Shown: positions 1-7,944, counted from the stretch's first letter. The stretch is 64,000 bases of DNA from Hymenobacter nivis (GCF_006439025.1 NZ_RCYZ01000001.1:372001-436000), one strand, 5' to 3'. Translations and numbers: made by a program. Notes: generated by a model from the sequence alone, not told the origin.

Positions 1-393
1 GGTGGCGTGCATGGCCGTGGTGCTCAGCCAGAATCCGGCCTTGATGGCCGTGCTGGCCTTGAGGTCGGCCCAGGTGGGCGTGTCCATGTAGAAGCCCTTG
101 TCGCCCCACCCGATGCCCACGTAGCCAAACGACGGGTCGTTGGCCTGGGTGTGGGCGTAGGGCAATTGCCGCGACCAGTCGAACTGGTCGGTGCGCACGG
201 GCAGCACCAGGTCGGAGTGCACGCCGTTGGTGAAGATGAATATTTCTACGTCGGCCGGGGCCCCGGGGTCGGCCTTGGCCACCGGAATGCGCTCAAGCAC
301 CAGGGCCGTGCCCATGTACAGGGCCACGGTGCCCACCACTGCTCCCACCGTGTAGCCGGCAATCTTCAAAGTTGTGCGGAGGAAAGCGGCCAT
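1..393 (-). CDS. DUF2459 (TIGR02117-type) membrane-anchored protein, 3' end cut by window
   Basis: The minus strand reads openly from an ATG at 393 to the window edge (131 codons, no stop), so the C-terminus is missing. The product begins with a hydrophobic segment at about residues 9-30 that is probably a signal anchor. It continues into IFTNGVHSDLVLPV, then GYVGIGWGDKGFYMDTPTW and a segment containing STTAMHAT. That order is typical of DUF2459/TIGR02117 proteins, first described near urease genes in some bacteria. The family has no proven biochemical role, and the conserved His and Asp residues suggest only a possible hydrolase-like fold. It is divergent from the membrane protein at 484. 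Family assignment is from recalled motifs and is good; function is unknown. Confidence 0.72.
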   Translation of the reverse strand, partial: MAAFLRTTLKIAGYTVGAVVGTVALYMGTALVLERIPVAKADPGAPADVEIFIFTNGVHSDLVLPVRTDQFDWSRQLPYAHTQANDPSFGYVGIGWGDKGFYMDTPTWADLKASTAIKAGFWLSTTAMHAT

Positions 394-427
394 GATACGG
401 TTGGGTTTAGGGCCGCAAGTACGGCAC

Positions 428-459
428 GGGGCCCCCGGAAATAACGCGCCGGGGGCCCC
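428..459. repeat. Perfect GC-rich inverted repeat in a divergent promoter region
   Basis: An 11-bp arm at 428-438 is matched perfectly by 449-459 with a 10-nt loop. It lies between the divergent genes starting at 393 and 484 and abuts the putative -7 box at 460. No T-run follows, so it looks more like an operator or mRNA hairpin than a terminator. The arms are built on the GGGGCCCC word common in this genome. Confidence 0.5.
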
Positions 460-467
460 TACCTTTG
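460..467 (+). promoter_or_regulatory. Putative Bacteroidota -7 box (TACCTTTG)
   Basis: TACCTTTG matches the Bacteroidota -7 consensus TAnnTTTG and lies 16 nt before the ATG at 484. No clear TTG -33 element is found at the usual 19-21 nt spacing, so the call rests on the -7 box and its position. Confidence 0.45.
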
Positions 468-483
468 GTTTTTAGCCGCGCCC

Positions 484-906
484 ATGCCCGTTCCCCCCGC
501 CCCCGCCGACGAAGAAATCTACCAAATCCCGGCCGCGTACCGGAAGATGGAAAACACCCACATCCTGTTCTGGCTCGTTAAGGACATCAGTTGGTGCATG
601 ATCTGGAAAACGCTGGGCCTGCTGATGGTGGGCCCCACGCTGGGCATCGCCCTGGTCATCGCCTGGCGCACGCGGGCCTACAAGTCGGAACTGGCCCACA
701 ACCTGGCCATCGTGTTTTGGATCACGGCCAACTCGTACTGGATGGCCAGCGAATTCTTCCACTTCGATACGGTGATGGTGGCCCCGGGCATCACCGGCAA
801 GCACCTGGCGCTGGTGCCGTTCCTCATCGGGCTCGGCATTCTGCTCTACTATTACCTCGTGCAAAAGCCCCGCGAAACGCGCGAAGCACAAGTGGCTACG
901 CTTTAA
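484..906 (+). CDS. Small multi-pass membrane protein of unknown function
   Basis: This 140-residue protein has a hydrophilic N-terminus of about 25 residues, followed by hydrophobic stretches at roughly 27-60, 72-92 and 103-124, suggesting three or four membrane segments. It is rich in aromatic residues and has a short basic C-terminal tail. I do not recognise a named family, although small inner-membrane proteins like this are common in Cytophagales. A TACCTTTG box 16 nt upstream supports the start. It is followed by the converging YiaA/B-type gene at 970-1371. Reading frame and codon use look normal for this genome. Confidence 0.75.
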   Translation: MPVPPAPADEEIYQIPAAYRKMENTHILFWLVKDISWCMIWKTLGLLMVGPTLGIALVIAWRTRAYKSELAHNLAIVFWITANSYWMASEFFHFDTVMVAPGITGKHLALVPFLIGLGILLYYYLVQKPRETREAQVATL

Positions 907-969
907 GCAGATATGGGGGCCCCAGCGAAGCGCTTGATTTACCGGGCAGGTGCCATTTAGAGCCCCGGC

Positions 970-1371
970 CTAGCCCTGCGCGGTGGGCCGGTTGGCGTCG
1001 CGCGTGTTTTTCTGCACGGCGATGGCGGCGAACAGGGCCAGCAAAAACGACATGCCGTAGAAGCCTTTTTCGCTGAGGGCCAGCGTGGCGTTCCACAGGC
1101 CCACCACCAGCAGCCCGATGGCCAGCACGGTAGAAAACCAGCTCAGGCCGTAGTAAATGTTGGTGACGGGGATGCCTTCAAGGCGGTCGCGCACGCTCTT
1201 TTGCAGCGAAATGGCCGAAAACAGCCCGTACATGAGGATGGTGAAGTAGTAGCCCTTTTCGTTCAGGGGCATCACGGCGTTGAACAAGCCCACCATGAAG
1301 GCGCCCATGCCCGCCACCAGGGCCACCCAGGAAGCACCAATAAAAGCAGGCGACGGTTGTTGAGGCGACAT
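970..1371 (-). CDS. YiaA/YiaB two-helix domain inner-membrane protein
   Basis: The 133-residue product is an internal duplication of a two-helix unit. Helices at about residues 11-31 and 43-57 are followed by a basic loop (QKSVRDR), then helices at about 76-95 and 104-118 and a second basic loop (QKNTRD). The repeated unit, with [15 protein letters not shown] in copy one and [15 protein letters not shown] in copy two, is the signature of the YiaAB domain (small inner-membrane proteins of unknown function). The open frame extends upstream, but the ATG at 1371 is preferred because the domain begins just after it and the upstream residues are low-complexity. Function is unknown. Confidence 0.85.
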   Translation of the reverse strand: MSPQQPSPAFIGASWVALVAGMGAFMVGLFNAVMPLNEKGYYFTILMYGLFSAISLQKSVRDRLEGIPVTNIYYGLSWFSTVLAIGLLVVGLWNATLALSEKGFYGMSFLLALFAAIAVQKNTRDANRPTAQG

Positions 1372-1497
1372 GGCGGTAACTGGAATTAGGTGAGGGGCGA
1401 ATGAAGCGGCAAGTAAGGCAGAAACAATATATTTCCGGCGCAATGCCGGGGCCCTGAACGCAACCTTATGGGCGCACCGGCCGAACAAGGGCCCACC

Positions 1498-2259
1498 ATG
1501 CACTTTTCCGTCATCACCCCTACCCTCGACCGCCGCGCCCTGCTGCCCGAGGCCGTGGCCAGCGTCCGGGCCAGCACCGGCGCTCCGCTCGATTTCTCTT
1601 TTGATCACCTCGTGTTCGACAACGGCTCGCAGGACGATACCGCTGCCTACCTACGCACCGCCGCCGCCCAGCCGGGGCCCCCACTGCGCCACTGGCACCA
1701 CGCCACCCCCCAAACCGTGGGCCGCGCCCGCAACCTGGCCATCCGCGAGGCGGCCCCCGATGCCTGGCTCGTGCCCCTCGACGACGATGACCTGCTCCTC
1801 CAGCGCGCCCTCTACCACTACGGGGCCCAAATTGAAACCAACCCCGGCCGCCCCTGGCTGGTGGCCGATTTCCTGCGCGTGGACGAAAACCTGCGCTACA
1901 TGCCAGGCGAGGATTACTACGCCTGGAAATTCGACACGCCTACAGCCATGCTCCAGGCCATTTTCCGGGCCGAGCACTTCCTGCAAGGCAACGTGTGCTA
2001 CAGCCACGCCCTCATCGACCAGGTGGGCGGCTACGACGAGGAGCTGAAGATGGCCGAGGACCTGGATTTGTACGTCCGCTTCTTGCTGGCCGGGCACCTG
2101 CCCGTGGTGTGCCCGCACGTCAGCCACCTGCACCGCTTCCACACCCGCAACGTGAGCATCGGGGTGGACGCCGCTAAGCACAACGCCGACCTGCGGGTGA
2201 TTTACCAGAAGTACGCCGCGCAGCTGGGGGCCCTGGGCATCGCCGAGCCGGGCCGGTAG
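1498..2259 (+). CDS. Family 2 (GT-A fold) glycosyltransferase
   Basis: About 253 residues. It opens with [21 protein letters not shown], the usual nucleotide-sugar binding beta strand of GT2 enzymes. FDNGSQDDT follows near residue 38, and a clear acidic metal-binding run, [11 protein letters not shown], lies near residue 87. [17 protein letters not shown] near residue 180 matches the acceptor-site ED motif. A second in-frame ATG at 1468 would add ten residues; 1498 is chosen because the conserved strand begins immediately after it. It probably transfers a sugar to an envelope glycan or lipid. No partner glycan genes are adjacent, so the acceptor cannot be inferred. Confidence 0.85.
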   Translation: MHFSVITPTLDRRALLPEAVASVRASTGAPLDFSFDHLVFDNGSQDDTAAYLRTAAAQPGPPLRHWHHATPQTVGRARNLAIREAAPDAWLVPLDDDDLLLQRALYHYGAQIETNPGRPWLVADFLRVDENLRYMPGEDYYAWKFDTPTAMLQAIFRAEHFLQGNVCYSHALIDQVGGYDEELKMAEDLDLYVRFLLAGHLPVVCPHVSHLHRFHTRNVSIGVDAAKHNADLRVIYQKYAAQLGALGIAEPGR

Positions 2260-2293
2260 CCGGGGCGATCGAGAACACGCTGCGCTAAATCAG

Positions 2294-3256
2294 CTACTTC
2301 ACCGGGGGCAGGAAGCAGTACTTGCGGTACACGGCCTGCCCGGCGGGGCTGGTGAGAAAAGCCACAAAGTCCTCGGCGGCCTGGGCGTGGGGAGCGGCTT
2401 TCATCACCCCGGCCACGTAGTTGGCCGTGATGTTTTCCTTGGCCGGAATCTCAATATTTTCCACCGGGTGGCCCAGCATTTTCTGGTAAAACGCCTCCGT
2501 GTACCACACCGGGGCGGCGTCGGACTGGTTATACAGCACCCGCATGGGCGACTGCCGGTGGTGAATTTGGGTTAGGAACGTGCTACCGGCCTGCACTTTA
2601 CTCGTCATCACGGCGGTGCGCAGCGCCGCGCCACCGGCCTTCTCGTACGCTTCCTCGATGCGCTTGCCAATGCCTTCCCAGGCGGGGTTGGGCATGCTCA
2701 CCCGCACCTCGGGCCGGCCCAGGTCGCGCAGGCCCTGCACCTTTTTGGGGTTGCCCTGGCGCACCAGTATGGCCAGCCGGTTTTGGGCATAGCTGCTGGT
2801 GTGGGCAAACCACTCGGGCGTCATATCCATCCGGCTTTTGCCAGCCGCGTACACGTCGGGCTTCAGGGCGATGCGCAAGTTGCCCACCACCAGGGCCCCA
2901 CCCTGTGCAATCTGCTTGGCCAGGATGCCGGGGGGCAGGGTTTCGACGAAAATGCGCTGGTATTGGGGATGGGCCTTGCGGAATTCGCGCAGCAAATCAT
3001 CGAGCACCATGAACTGATTGCCGCCAAAAAACACCACCAGCTGCGGGTCTACCACGTCGCCGTAGAGGTCGGGCACGTTGTCGATGCCGGGCACCGTGAA
3101 GGCCTCACCGGTCTGAAACGGCGCATTCCAGGGCGGGTCGAAGCGGTGGGCCGGCTCGGGCGGGGCGGGCTTCTGGGCGGGCATGGCTTGGGCGAGAGCA
3201 GCGGCTGGAACCAGCGCCAGCGCGGCCAGGGCAAGCAGGTGAGAAAAGCGTTTCAT
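2294..3256 (-). CDS. Periplasmic substrate-binding protein, molybdate/tungstate (ModA/PBP2) type
   Basis: This 320-residue secreted protein has a signal peptide ending near AALAQA (residue 23). The mature part has the PBP type 2 layout. QLVVFFGGNQFMVLDDLLREF lies near residue 73, a NRLAILVRQGNPKKV hinge region near residue 158, and VPN-like SMPNPAWEGIGKRIEEAY near residue 185. The C-terminal segment AEDFVAFLTSPAGQAVYRKY is characteristic of ModA-like extracellular solute-binding proteins. No permease or ATPase gene is adjacent, so it may be an orphan binding protein. It is last in a minus-strand run after a diheme cytochrome and a DsrE-like protein, which hints at an inorganic sulfur or metal oxyanion ligand (inference). 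Confidence 0.75.
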   Translation of the reverse strand: MKRFSHLLALAALALVPAAALAQAMPAQKPAPPEPAHRFDPPWNAPFQTGEAFTVPGIDNVPDLYGDVVDPQLVVFFGGNQFMVLDDLLREFRKAHPQYQRIFVETLPPGILAKQIAQGGALVVGNLRIALKPDVYAAGKSRMDMTPEWFAHTSSYAQNRLAILVRQGNPKKVQGLRDLGRPEVRVSMPNPAWEGIGKRIEEAYEKAGGAALRTAVMTSKVQAGSTFLTQIHHRQSPMRVLYNQSDAAPVWYTEAFYQKMLGHPVENIEIPAKENITANYVAGVMKAAPHAQAAEDFVAFLTSPAGQAVYRKYCFLPPVK

Positions 3257-3272
3257 GGGTAACCAATTCTTT

Positions 3273-3355
3273 GGCTGTCAGCTATTAGCTGTTAGCTTTT
3301 CCGTTAACTAATAAGTAGTTGCGGTAACTATTACTCAACTCAAAAGCTAACAGCG
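3273..3355. repeat. Inverted heptamer-repeat element A (AGCTRTT family)
   Basis: The left arm at 3273-3300 is four 7-bp units (GGCTGTC, AGCTATT, AGCTGTT, AGCTTTT). The right arm at 3342-3355 holds two units in inverse orientation (AAAAGCT, AACAGCG). The last two left units pair with the right arm over 13 bp. The element fills the spacer between the minus-strand genes 3365-3844 and 2294-3256, and its right arm lies 9 nt after the upstream stop codon. It shares its unit with the elements at 28515-28608 and 37912-37998. Confidence 0.7.
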
Positions 3356-3364
3356 CAGTACTCC

Positions 3365-3844
3365 CTACGGGTGCACCAGGGCCCAGCCCTGGGCCTGCCG
3401 GATTATCAACTCCCCGTTGCCGCTGGGCACGTAGGAGATGATGGGCAACAGCTCATCCTTGCTTATCTTCCTCTCCCTGATTGTGTTGAGGCACTGCGCC
3501 AGGATAACGCCCTTCTGCTTAAGGGCCGTGAGTTGCGCCTCGTAGGGCTGGTCTTTGCGAAAAACGGCCGTGCCGTTGGCAAAAGCCACCAGCTCGATGG
3601 TAATCTTGCCCTTTAGACGCGTGTCTTCCAGCGCGTTGCTGAGGTTGCGCAGCGTCTGCTGAATCAGCTTGGGGTCGTCGCTATCGAGCTGGTACACGGC
3701 GTTGTAGTGGGCAAGGTCGGCGGTGGCCCCCTGGAAGGTGCCCTTCTGGAAAGCTTCGGCGTCGGACATGGCAGCGGAGGTTTGGGCGTGGCTGGAAAAG
3801 GCGAAGCCAGCGGCGAGCGCGGCGGTCAGGAGCAAGGTTTTCAT
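3365..3844 (-). CDS. Secreted DsrE/DsrF-like (YchN-fold) protein
   Basis: The 159-residue product has a signal peptide (MKTLLLTAALAAGFAFSSHAQ). The mature domain carries features of the DsrE/DsrF superfamily: AHYNAVYQLDSDDPKLIQQTLRNLSNAL, KITIELVAFANGTAVF, then LKQKGVILAQCLNTIRERKI with a single conserved-type Cys, and a C-terminal basic strand ending in GWALVHP. Family members bind or relay sulfur in oxidation pathways, and a periplasmic version next to a thiosulfate dehydrogenase-like cytochrome fits that theme. It lies 39 nt downstream of the cytochrome gene on the same strand, so co-transcription is likely. Persulfide transfer is inferred, not shown. Confidence 0.8.
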   Translation of the reverse strand: MKTLLLTAALAAGFAFSSHAQTSAAMSDAEAFQKGTFQGATADLAHYNAVYQLDSDDPKLIQQTLRNLSNALEDTRLKGKITIELVAFANGTAVFRKDQPYEAQLTALKQKGVILAQCLNTIRERKISKDELLPIISYVPSGNGELIIRQAQGWALVHP

Positions 3845-3883
3845 GGGCAGGAAATAGGAATTAGAAAGTTAACTGCCAGCCAA

Positions 3884-4963
3884 TTACTCCGCACCTTTCT
3901 TGCCCTGGTTCATGGCCGCGTAGGGCCCCACCTGGTGCTGGTGCTGCGTAAACTGGTCGGCGTAAGGAGGATAGGGGCAGTCGACCGGCTTCTTACGCAG
4001 GTCGGGGTAATCGTGGTCGAGGTGGGCCATGTGGGGCCGGGGCATCGAGTTGATGTAGGCCGCCACGTCGTAGGCCGCCGCGTCGCTGAGCACGGTGTGC
4101 TCGGCGGTGGCCCCAAAGGGCATGTTGGCCTTGATGAAGCGGGCCGCCGTTTGCAGGCGGTGCATGCCGGCCCCGTCGTTGTAGCTGTCGGGGCCCCAGA
4201 GCGGCGGGTACTGGTACTGCGCGTCGGCGCCGACGCGCTGGCCCTGGCCGCCCGCGCCGTGGCAGCTGGCGCACTGCTGGGCAAACACGATTTTGCCCTG
4301 GCCCAGGTCGGCCGCCCGGTTGGGCATGGTAAACTTCACAAAGCCCTGGCCCTGCACCTTCTCCCCCACCGGTACCTGGCGGCCCAGCCATTTCATGTAG
4401 GTGATGATGGCCTTCATCTCCCTGCCAGCAAGCGGCAGCGGCCGGCCGTTGAGGCTGCGGGCCATGCACCCGTTGATGCGCTCCTCGAGGGTGCTGATGG
4501 CGTTTTCGCGGCCCTTGTAGGTGGGGTAGATGCCCCAAATGCCCACGTAGGGGGCCGAAAAGGCCTTTTGGCCGGCTTGCAGGTGGCAGTTCTGGCAGGC
4601 CAGGTTGCTGCCGGCCAGGCGCAGCAGCGGGGCCTTGGCCCGGGGCCCCAGGTACTGCGGCGTGTGCGCAATCAGCGCGTGGCCGTAGCGAATGAGCTCG
4701 CCCTCGGGGTTGTGCGCCACGCTGTCGAGCAGGAAGCGGGCCGGGGCGAAGAAGTTGGCGGACTGGCTTTTAGCCGGGGCCGGCGCGGTCGCCGTGGCGG
4801 CCAGCGGCGCGGCGGGCCGGGGCGGAAACACCAGCAGGTAGGCCGTCACGGCCACCACCAGCATTAGCAGGCCGGTGAGCCAGGTGAGCAGGCCCGCCAC
4901 CTTCACAAACACCTGCTTGTCTTCGGGTTGCAGGCGGGAAGCAGGATCAGGGGGCGGGGCCAT
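3884..4963 (-). CDS. tsdA: Diheme cytochrome c, thiosulfate dehydrogenase (TsdA)-like
   Basis: The 359-residue protein has one N-terminal membrane segment (about residues 22-46) and two class I cytochrome domains. CQNCH lies near residue 122 and CASCH near residue 233. In the first domain, AGQKAF, GIYPTYKGREN, TLEERINGCM and SLNGRPLP follow the TsdA pattern. The Cys in INGCM lies 39 residues after the heme His, close to the Cys that ligates the active-site heme in characterised TsdA enzymes. The second domain has ANMPFG, supplying a Met ligand for an electron-transfer heme. It probably interconverts thiosulfate and tetrathionate at the outer face of the membrane. It is the first gene of a three-gene minus-strand unit. 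Direction of catalysis cannot be read from the sequence. Confidence 0.75.
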   Translation of the reverse strand: MAPPPDPASRLQPEDKQVFVKVAGLLTWLTGLLMLVVAVTAYLLVFPPRPAAPLAATATAPAPAKSQSANFFAPARFLLDSVAHNPEGELIRYGHALIAHTPQYLGPRAKAPLLRLAGSNLACQNCHLQAGQKAFSAPYVGIWGIYPTYKGRENAISTLEERINGCMARSLNGRPLPLAGREMKAIITYMKWLGRQVPVGEKVQGQGFVKFTMPNRAADLGQGKIVFAQQCASCHGAGGQGQRVGADAQYQYPPLWGPDSYNDGAGMHRLQTAARFIKANMPFGATAEHTVLSDAAAYDVAAYINSMPRPHMAHLDHDYPDLRKKPVDCPYPPYADQFTQHQHQVGPYAAMNQGKKGAE

Positions 4964-5518
4964 GGCGAAGCGGATTACTAAGTATTAGGCTAATGACTGC
5001 TATTTAATCTTCTCAATAACAATATCTTACATTAAAAGCAATGCCTCCTTGATTTTGTCCAATTGCTTAACAATAACTGGCTATCAGCCGGCTAATATCG
5101 CCCCGGCCACCCATACATACCGCCTGCAGAACCCCCTGGGACGAAGCCGCGGAAACGACTACCCGCAGCGGCGCGCTCAAGGCGTAGGGTGGGCGGCCCA
5201 CCAAGCGCTACCCCGCCGGGCCAAGCGCCCCAAATTATTGAACATCAAGTTTCAGCTCCGGTAACTTACCAATATCGGGCTACTGCACTGGGGCGATGAA
5301 CGCACGAGCCTTCAACAATTCAACAGGACCCGGTCAATTAAAACGGGTTCTTGAAAAGAGCGTATATGAAGATATTATGAATTTTAGATCCCTCGGGGCC
5401 TGCCGCCAGTAGCTATCTTAGTATCCGGCGTAGGGCTCCTGGCCAGGGGCCCTACGCCGGGCGCGGCACCCGCCGGCTGTCTTATTCTTCTGCTTCCTTG
5501 TCCTTTCCCACCCACGTC
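4964..5518. other. Intergenic region with a 36-nt near-perfect palindrome
   Basis: This 555-bp region separates the divergent cytochrome gene and the small secreted protein gene at 5519. Its left part (4970-5045) is AT-rich and probably contains the cytochrome promoter. A palindrome at 5425-5460 pairs 18 bp with 18 bp with one G-T mismatch, and its centre (5438-5447) is a smaller perfect palindrome. No T-run follows it, so a protein-binding site or cruciform is as likely as a terminator. An open frame at 5049-5264 has no homology I recognise and is not called. Confidence 0.55.
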
Positions 5519-5881
5519 ATGAAAAAGGTCTTGCTATCGATTACCCTTGCCCTAACCGCCCTCGGCGCGTGGGCCATCTACCCGCAGGCCGCCGCGCCCA
5601 AGGGCTACTTGATGCTGGTGGGTAGCGGCCGGCCAGGCACCACAGGGGCCCCAGAGCTGACCACCGTGTGGCCCGACGGCCGCCGCGAGGTGCAGTCGCT
5701 GCGCACCATTAAAACCGGCACAGAGCGCTCCAGCACCTCAGCTGCCGTCGATCTGCACCAGGCCGAAGTGGTCAAGCTCAACGCTTTGTACAACCAGCAG
5801 TGGCGCTTGGTGAGCGTGGCCCAGAGCACCGTGGGGGTGGGTGCCACCACCGAAACCATCTACTTGCTGGAGAAGCGCTAA
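5519..5881 (+). CDS. Small secreted protein, DUF4177-like fold possible
   Basis: The 120-residue product has a signal peptide (MKKVLLSITLALTALGAWA). After about 30 residues it shows LMLVGSGRPG and ends with ALYNQQWRLVSVAQSTVGVG followed by a beta strand ETIYLLEKR. The pattern of a tryptophan strand, LVSV and a final basic strand resembles small DUF4177-type proteins, but the match is weak. The ATG at 5519 is chosen over an upstream frame extension because it directly precedes a canonical signal peptide. Function unknown. Confidence 0.65.
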   Translation: MKKVLLSITLALTALGAWAIYPQAAAPKGYLMLVGSGRPGTTGAPELTTVWPDGRREVQSLRTIKTGTERSSTSAAVDLHQAEVVKLNALYNQQWRLVSVAQSTVGVGATTETIYLLEKR

Positions 5882-5993
5882 GCCAGGGCCCCTAGCCCTG
5901 GTAGCTGGGCACGCTCGTCACTTGCGGCTCACTTTATAAAATCTTGCTGGCCAGAAGCTAAGCCTCTGGCCAGCGATTAACTACCTATTGCTT

Positions 5994-6419
5994 ATGGCAA
6001 CGATTCAACGGCTTCCAGGCAGCATCTACGTGACCCGGTTGGACTACGGGCGCCTGACCGACCTTGTGCGCCAGCCGCCGCCGGGCGCCTCGCCCGAGTT
6101 GGTAACTGTGCTGGGGCAGGAGCTGGCACGGGCGCAGCTGGTCGATTCTTACGAGATTCTGCCGCACGTCGTCACCATGAACTCGCGCCTCAAGTTGCGC
6201 CAGCTCCGCAGCGACGACGAGCTGTGCTTCACGCTAACGTACCCCCCGGCGGCCGACGAAGCCGCCGGGCAGCTCTCGGTGCTGAGCCCGCTGGGCGTGG
6301 CCGTGCTGGGCTGCTGCCTGGGCGACCAGTTTCAGTTGCAACAGCCCGGGGGCCCTGCCAACTACTGGGTCGAGGCCATCCTCCACCAACCCGAAGCCGC
6401 CGGCGACTGGGACAGCTAA
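5994..6419 (+). CDS. GreA/GreB-family factor, Rnk-like
   Basis: About 141 residues. The N-terminal part, IYVTRLDYGRLTDLV, matches the short helical N-terminus of Rnk-type proteins rather than the long coiled coil of GreA. The C-terminal half carries the GreA/GreB FKBP-like domain: VTMNSRLKLRQL near residue 61, then FTLTYPP and GQLSVLSPLGVAVLGCCLGDQF. Such proteins bind RNA polymerase near the secondary channel and modulate transcription. An in-frame TTG at 5988 lies just upstream; the ATG at 5994 gives the usual family start. It is flanked by unrelated small genes and appears to be a single transcription unit. Confidence 0.82.
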   Translation: MATIQRLPGSIYVTRLDYGRLTDLVRQPPPGASPELVTVLGQELARAQLVDSYEILPHVVTMNSRLKLRQLRSDDELCFTLTYPPAADEAAGQLSVLSPLGVAVLGCCLGDQFQLQQPGGPANYWVEAILHQPEAAGDWDS

Positions 6420-6605
6420 ACGTGCCTGCTGAGGGCTTGCTGATGGATTTTTGGAGTGATGCACACGCGCCACAGGGCCCCAAAATCAGTTGGCACCGTA
6501 AATTATATGGCTGACTTCAAGCCGCTTGGGTGAGCAACCAGGCGCCTAGCCCTCACGTGCTCGTATGACAGGCCAGTTCAAGCCGTCTTCATTCAAGCTC
6601 GTTTT

Positions 6606-7028
6606 TTGAAAAAGCTATTCATCTGCCTGCTGGCGGCCCTGCCACTGCCGGGCACGGTAGCGGCCCAGGCTGCCCGGCCGGCCGCCCCCACCGCCTACGT
6701 GTGGTTCCCACCGCTCGCCTCACGCTGGCCGCCGCCCTGGAAATAGCTGCCCGTGCCCGCGTCAAGGTTGCCACCCTCGATAAGCAAGTGTCGGTGGCCG
6801 TGGTGGATGCCAGCGGCCGAACCATCCTGCTGCTGTAGGGCGACGGCGTGGGGCCCCACAACACCGAGGCTGCCCGCCGCAAGGCCTACACCGCCCTCTC
6901 CACCAAACCCGCCACCCTGCTGCTGGGCCGCAGCGCCCGCGCCAACCCCGATACCTAGAACCTGGCCAACCTGCCCGAGCTGCTGCTGGGCGGTAGCCGG
7001 TATTACCACTCCGTAGCCAACTGTTTAA
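6606..7028 (+). pseudogene. Decayed GlcG/HbpS-type heme-binding protein gene
   Basis: A TTG at 6606 opens a signal peptide (KKLFICLLAALPLPGTVAAQA). The conserved domain then appears two frames over from 6719: LTLAAALEIAARARVKVATLDK, SVAVVDASGRTILLL, NTEAARRKAYTALSTK and LLLGRSARANPDT. A TG duplication at 6699-6703 would explain the shift: removing 2 nt restores YVVPTARLTLAAAL. In the domain frame there are two TAG stops at 6836-6838 and 6956-6958, both where the family has Gln (CAG changed to TAG). The C-terminal third (GGxP...GAIGVSG region) is missing. With one frameshift, two nonsense changes and a truncation, it is very probably non-functional. Confidence 0.85.
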
Positions 7029-7053
7029 CTGCGTTTTATTTTAATTTTTTTGC

Positions 7054-7473
7054 ATGAAAACCCTGTTCATTGCCCTGCTTAGCCTGCTGCCCCTGCTGGG
7101 CCTGGCCCAGCAAACGCCGCCCGCCTACCAGCTCAGCACCCACATTCTCGACATTAGCCGGGGCCTGCCCGCGCCCGGCGTCACGGTGCGCCTCGAGCGG
7201 TACGACGTCGCCAAAAAAACCTGGAGCTCGGTAGCCGAAAAGCAGACCGACGCCGCCGGCCGCATCGCCGACTTCCTGCCCACCGCCGGCCAGAAAACGC
7301 CCGCCACCGGCACCTACCGCCTCACCTTCCTCACCAAGCCCTACTTCGCGGCGCAGCAGCAAACCTCGTTCTACCCCTTCATCGAAGTGGTATTTGAGCT
7401 CACCGACGGCGCCCACTACCACGTGCCGATTACGCTGTCAGCCTTCGGCTATTCCACCTACCGCGGCAGCTGA
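7054..7473 (+). CDS. uraH: 5-hydroxyisourate hydrolase (transthyretin-like), secreted
   Basis: A signal peptide (MKTLFIALLSLLPLLGLAQ) precedes a transthyretin-related domain. AYQLSTHILDISRGLPAPGV has the conserved His, TDAAGRI the conserved Arg, and HYHVPITLSAFGYSTYRGS ends with the YRGS tetrapeptide that separates 5-hydroxyisourate hydrolases from transthyretin. The enzyme opens 5-hydroxyisourate to OHCU in urate breakdown. Here it would act outside the cytoplasm. The next genes are a META lipoprotein, an amidohydrolase and a nucleoside deaminase on the same strand, consistent with nucleobase use. No urate oxidase or OHCU decarboxylase is in the window. Confidence 0.92.
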   Translation: MKTLFIALLSLLPLLGLAQQTPPAYQLSTHILDISRGLPAPGVTVRLERYDVAKKTWSSVAEKQTDAAGRIADFLPTAGQKTPATGTYRLTFLTKPYFAAQQQTSFYPFIEVVFELTDGAHYHVPITLSAFGYSTYRGS

Positions 7474-7497
7474 TAAATACTTGCTTAACTGTTGCTT

Positions 7498-7944
7498 GTG
7501 AAAAATATTCTGTTCGCCCTGCTGCTCGCGCCCGCCGTACTGGCGGGCTGCGAAACTGCCCAGAAAACGCCCGCCGCCACAGCTTCGCGCCCCGAGGGCA
7601 TCGTTAATAAATACTGGAAGCTGGTGACGCTGGAAGGCCAGCCCGTGACGATGGGCCCCGGCCAGGAGCGCGAGGCCTTCTTCACGCTGCGCGACAGCAG
7701 CCGCGTCACGGGCTTTGGGGGCTGCAACGCGCTCAGCGGTAGCTACGAGCTGAACGAGCGCCAGTTGCGCCTGCGCTTCACCAACGTGCTCACCACCCTC
7801 AAGGCCTGCCCCGGCCCCGGCCCCGAACGCGGCTTTCTGAACGTGCTCAACCGGGCCGACAACTACACCGTGCGCGCCGACACGCTGCGGCTGAACGTGG
7901 GCCGCCGCGCCCCACTAGCCGTGTTTCACGCCGTTTATTTTTAA
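7498..7944 (+). CDS. META-domain (HslJ-like) lipoprotein
   Basis: About 148 residues with a lipobox (AVLAGC, Cys near residue 17). The domain then follows: NKYWKLVTLEGQPVTM, a segment ending in EAFFTLRDSSRVTGFGGCNALSGSY, and LRLRFTNVLTTLKACP. WKL, FGGCNxxxGxY and the later Cys are the standard META/HslJ markers. Related proteins are linked to heat-shock or drug-tolerance phenotypes, but mechanism is unclear. The start is taken as GTG at 7498 because it gives a compact Lys-containing signal peptide; a TTG lies at 7492. It is 24 nt downstream of uraH and probably co-transcribed with it. Confidence 0.85.
   Translation: MKNILFALLLAPAVLAGCETAQKTPAATASRPEGIVNKYWKLVTLEGQPVTMGPGQEREAFFTLRDSSRVTGFGGCNALSGSYELNERQLRLRFTNVLTTLKACPGPGPERGFLNVLNRADNYTVRADTLRLNVGRRAPLAVFHAVYF

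Noticed and set aside
3707-4867. Plus-strand open frame of 386 codons opposite the diheme cytochrome
   Set aside because: Shadow of a gene with two CxxCH heme sites; no independent support.
5049-5264. Possible 71-residue protein
   Set aside because: TTG start, no hydrophobic segment or motif, and no upstream promoter box; likely chance.
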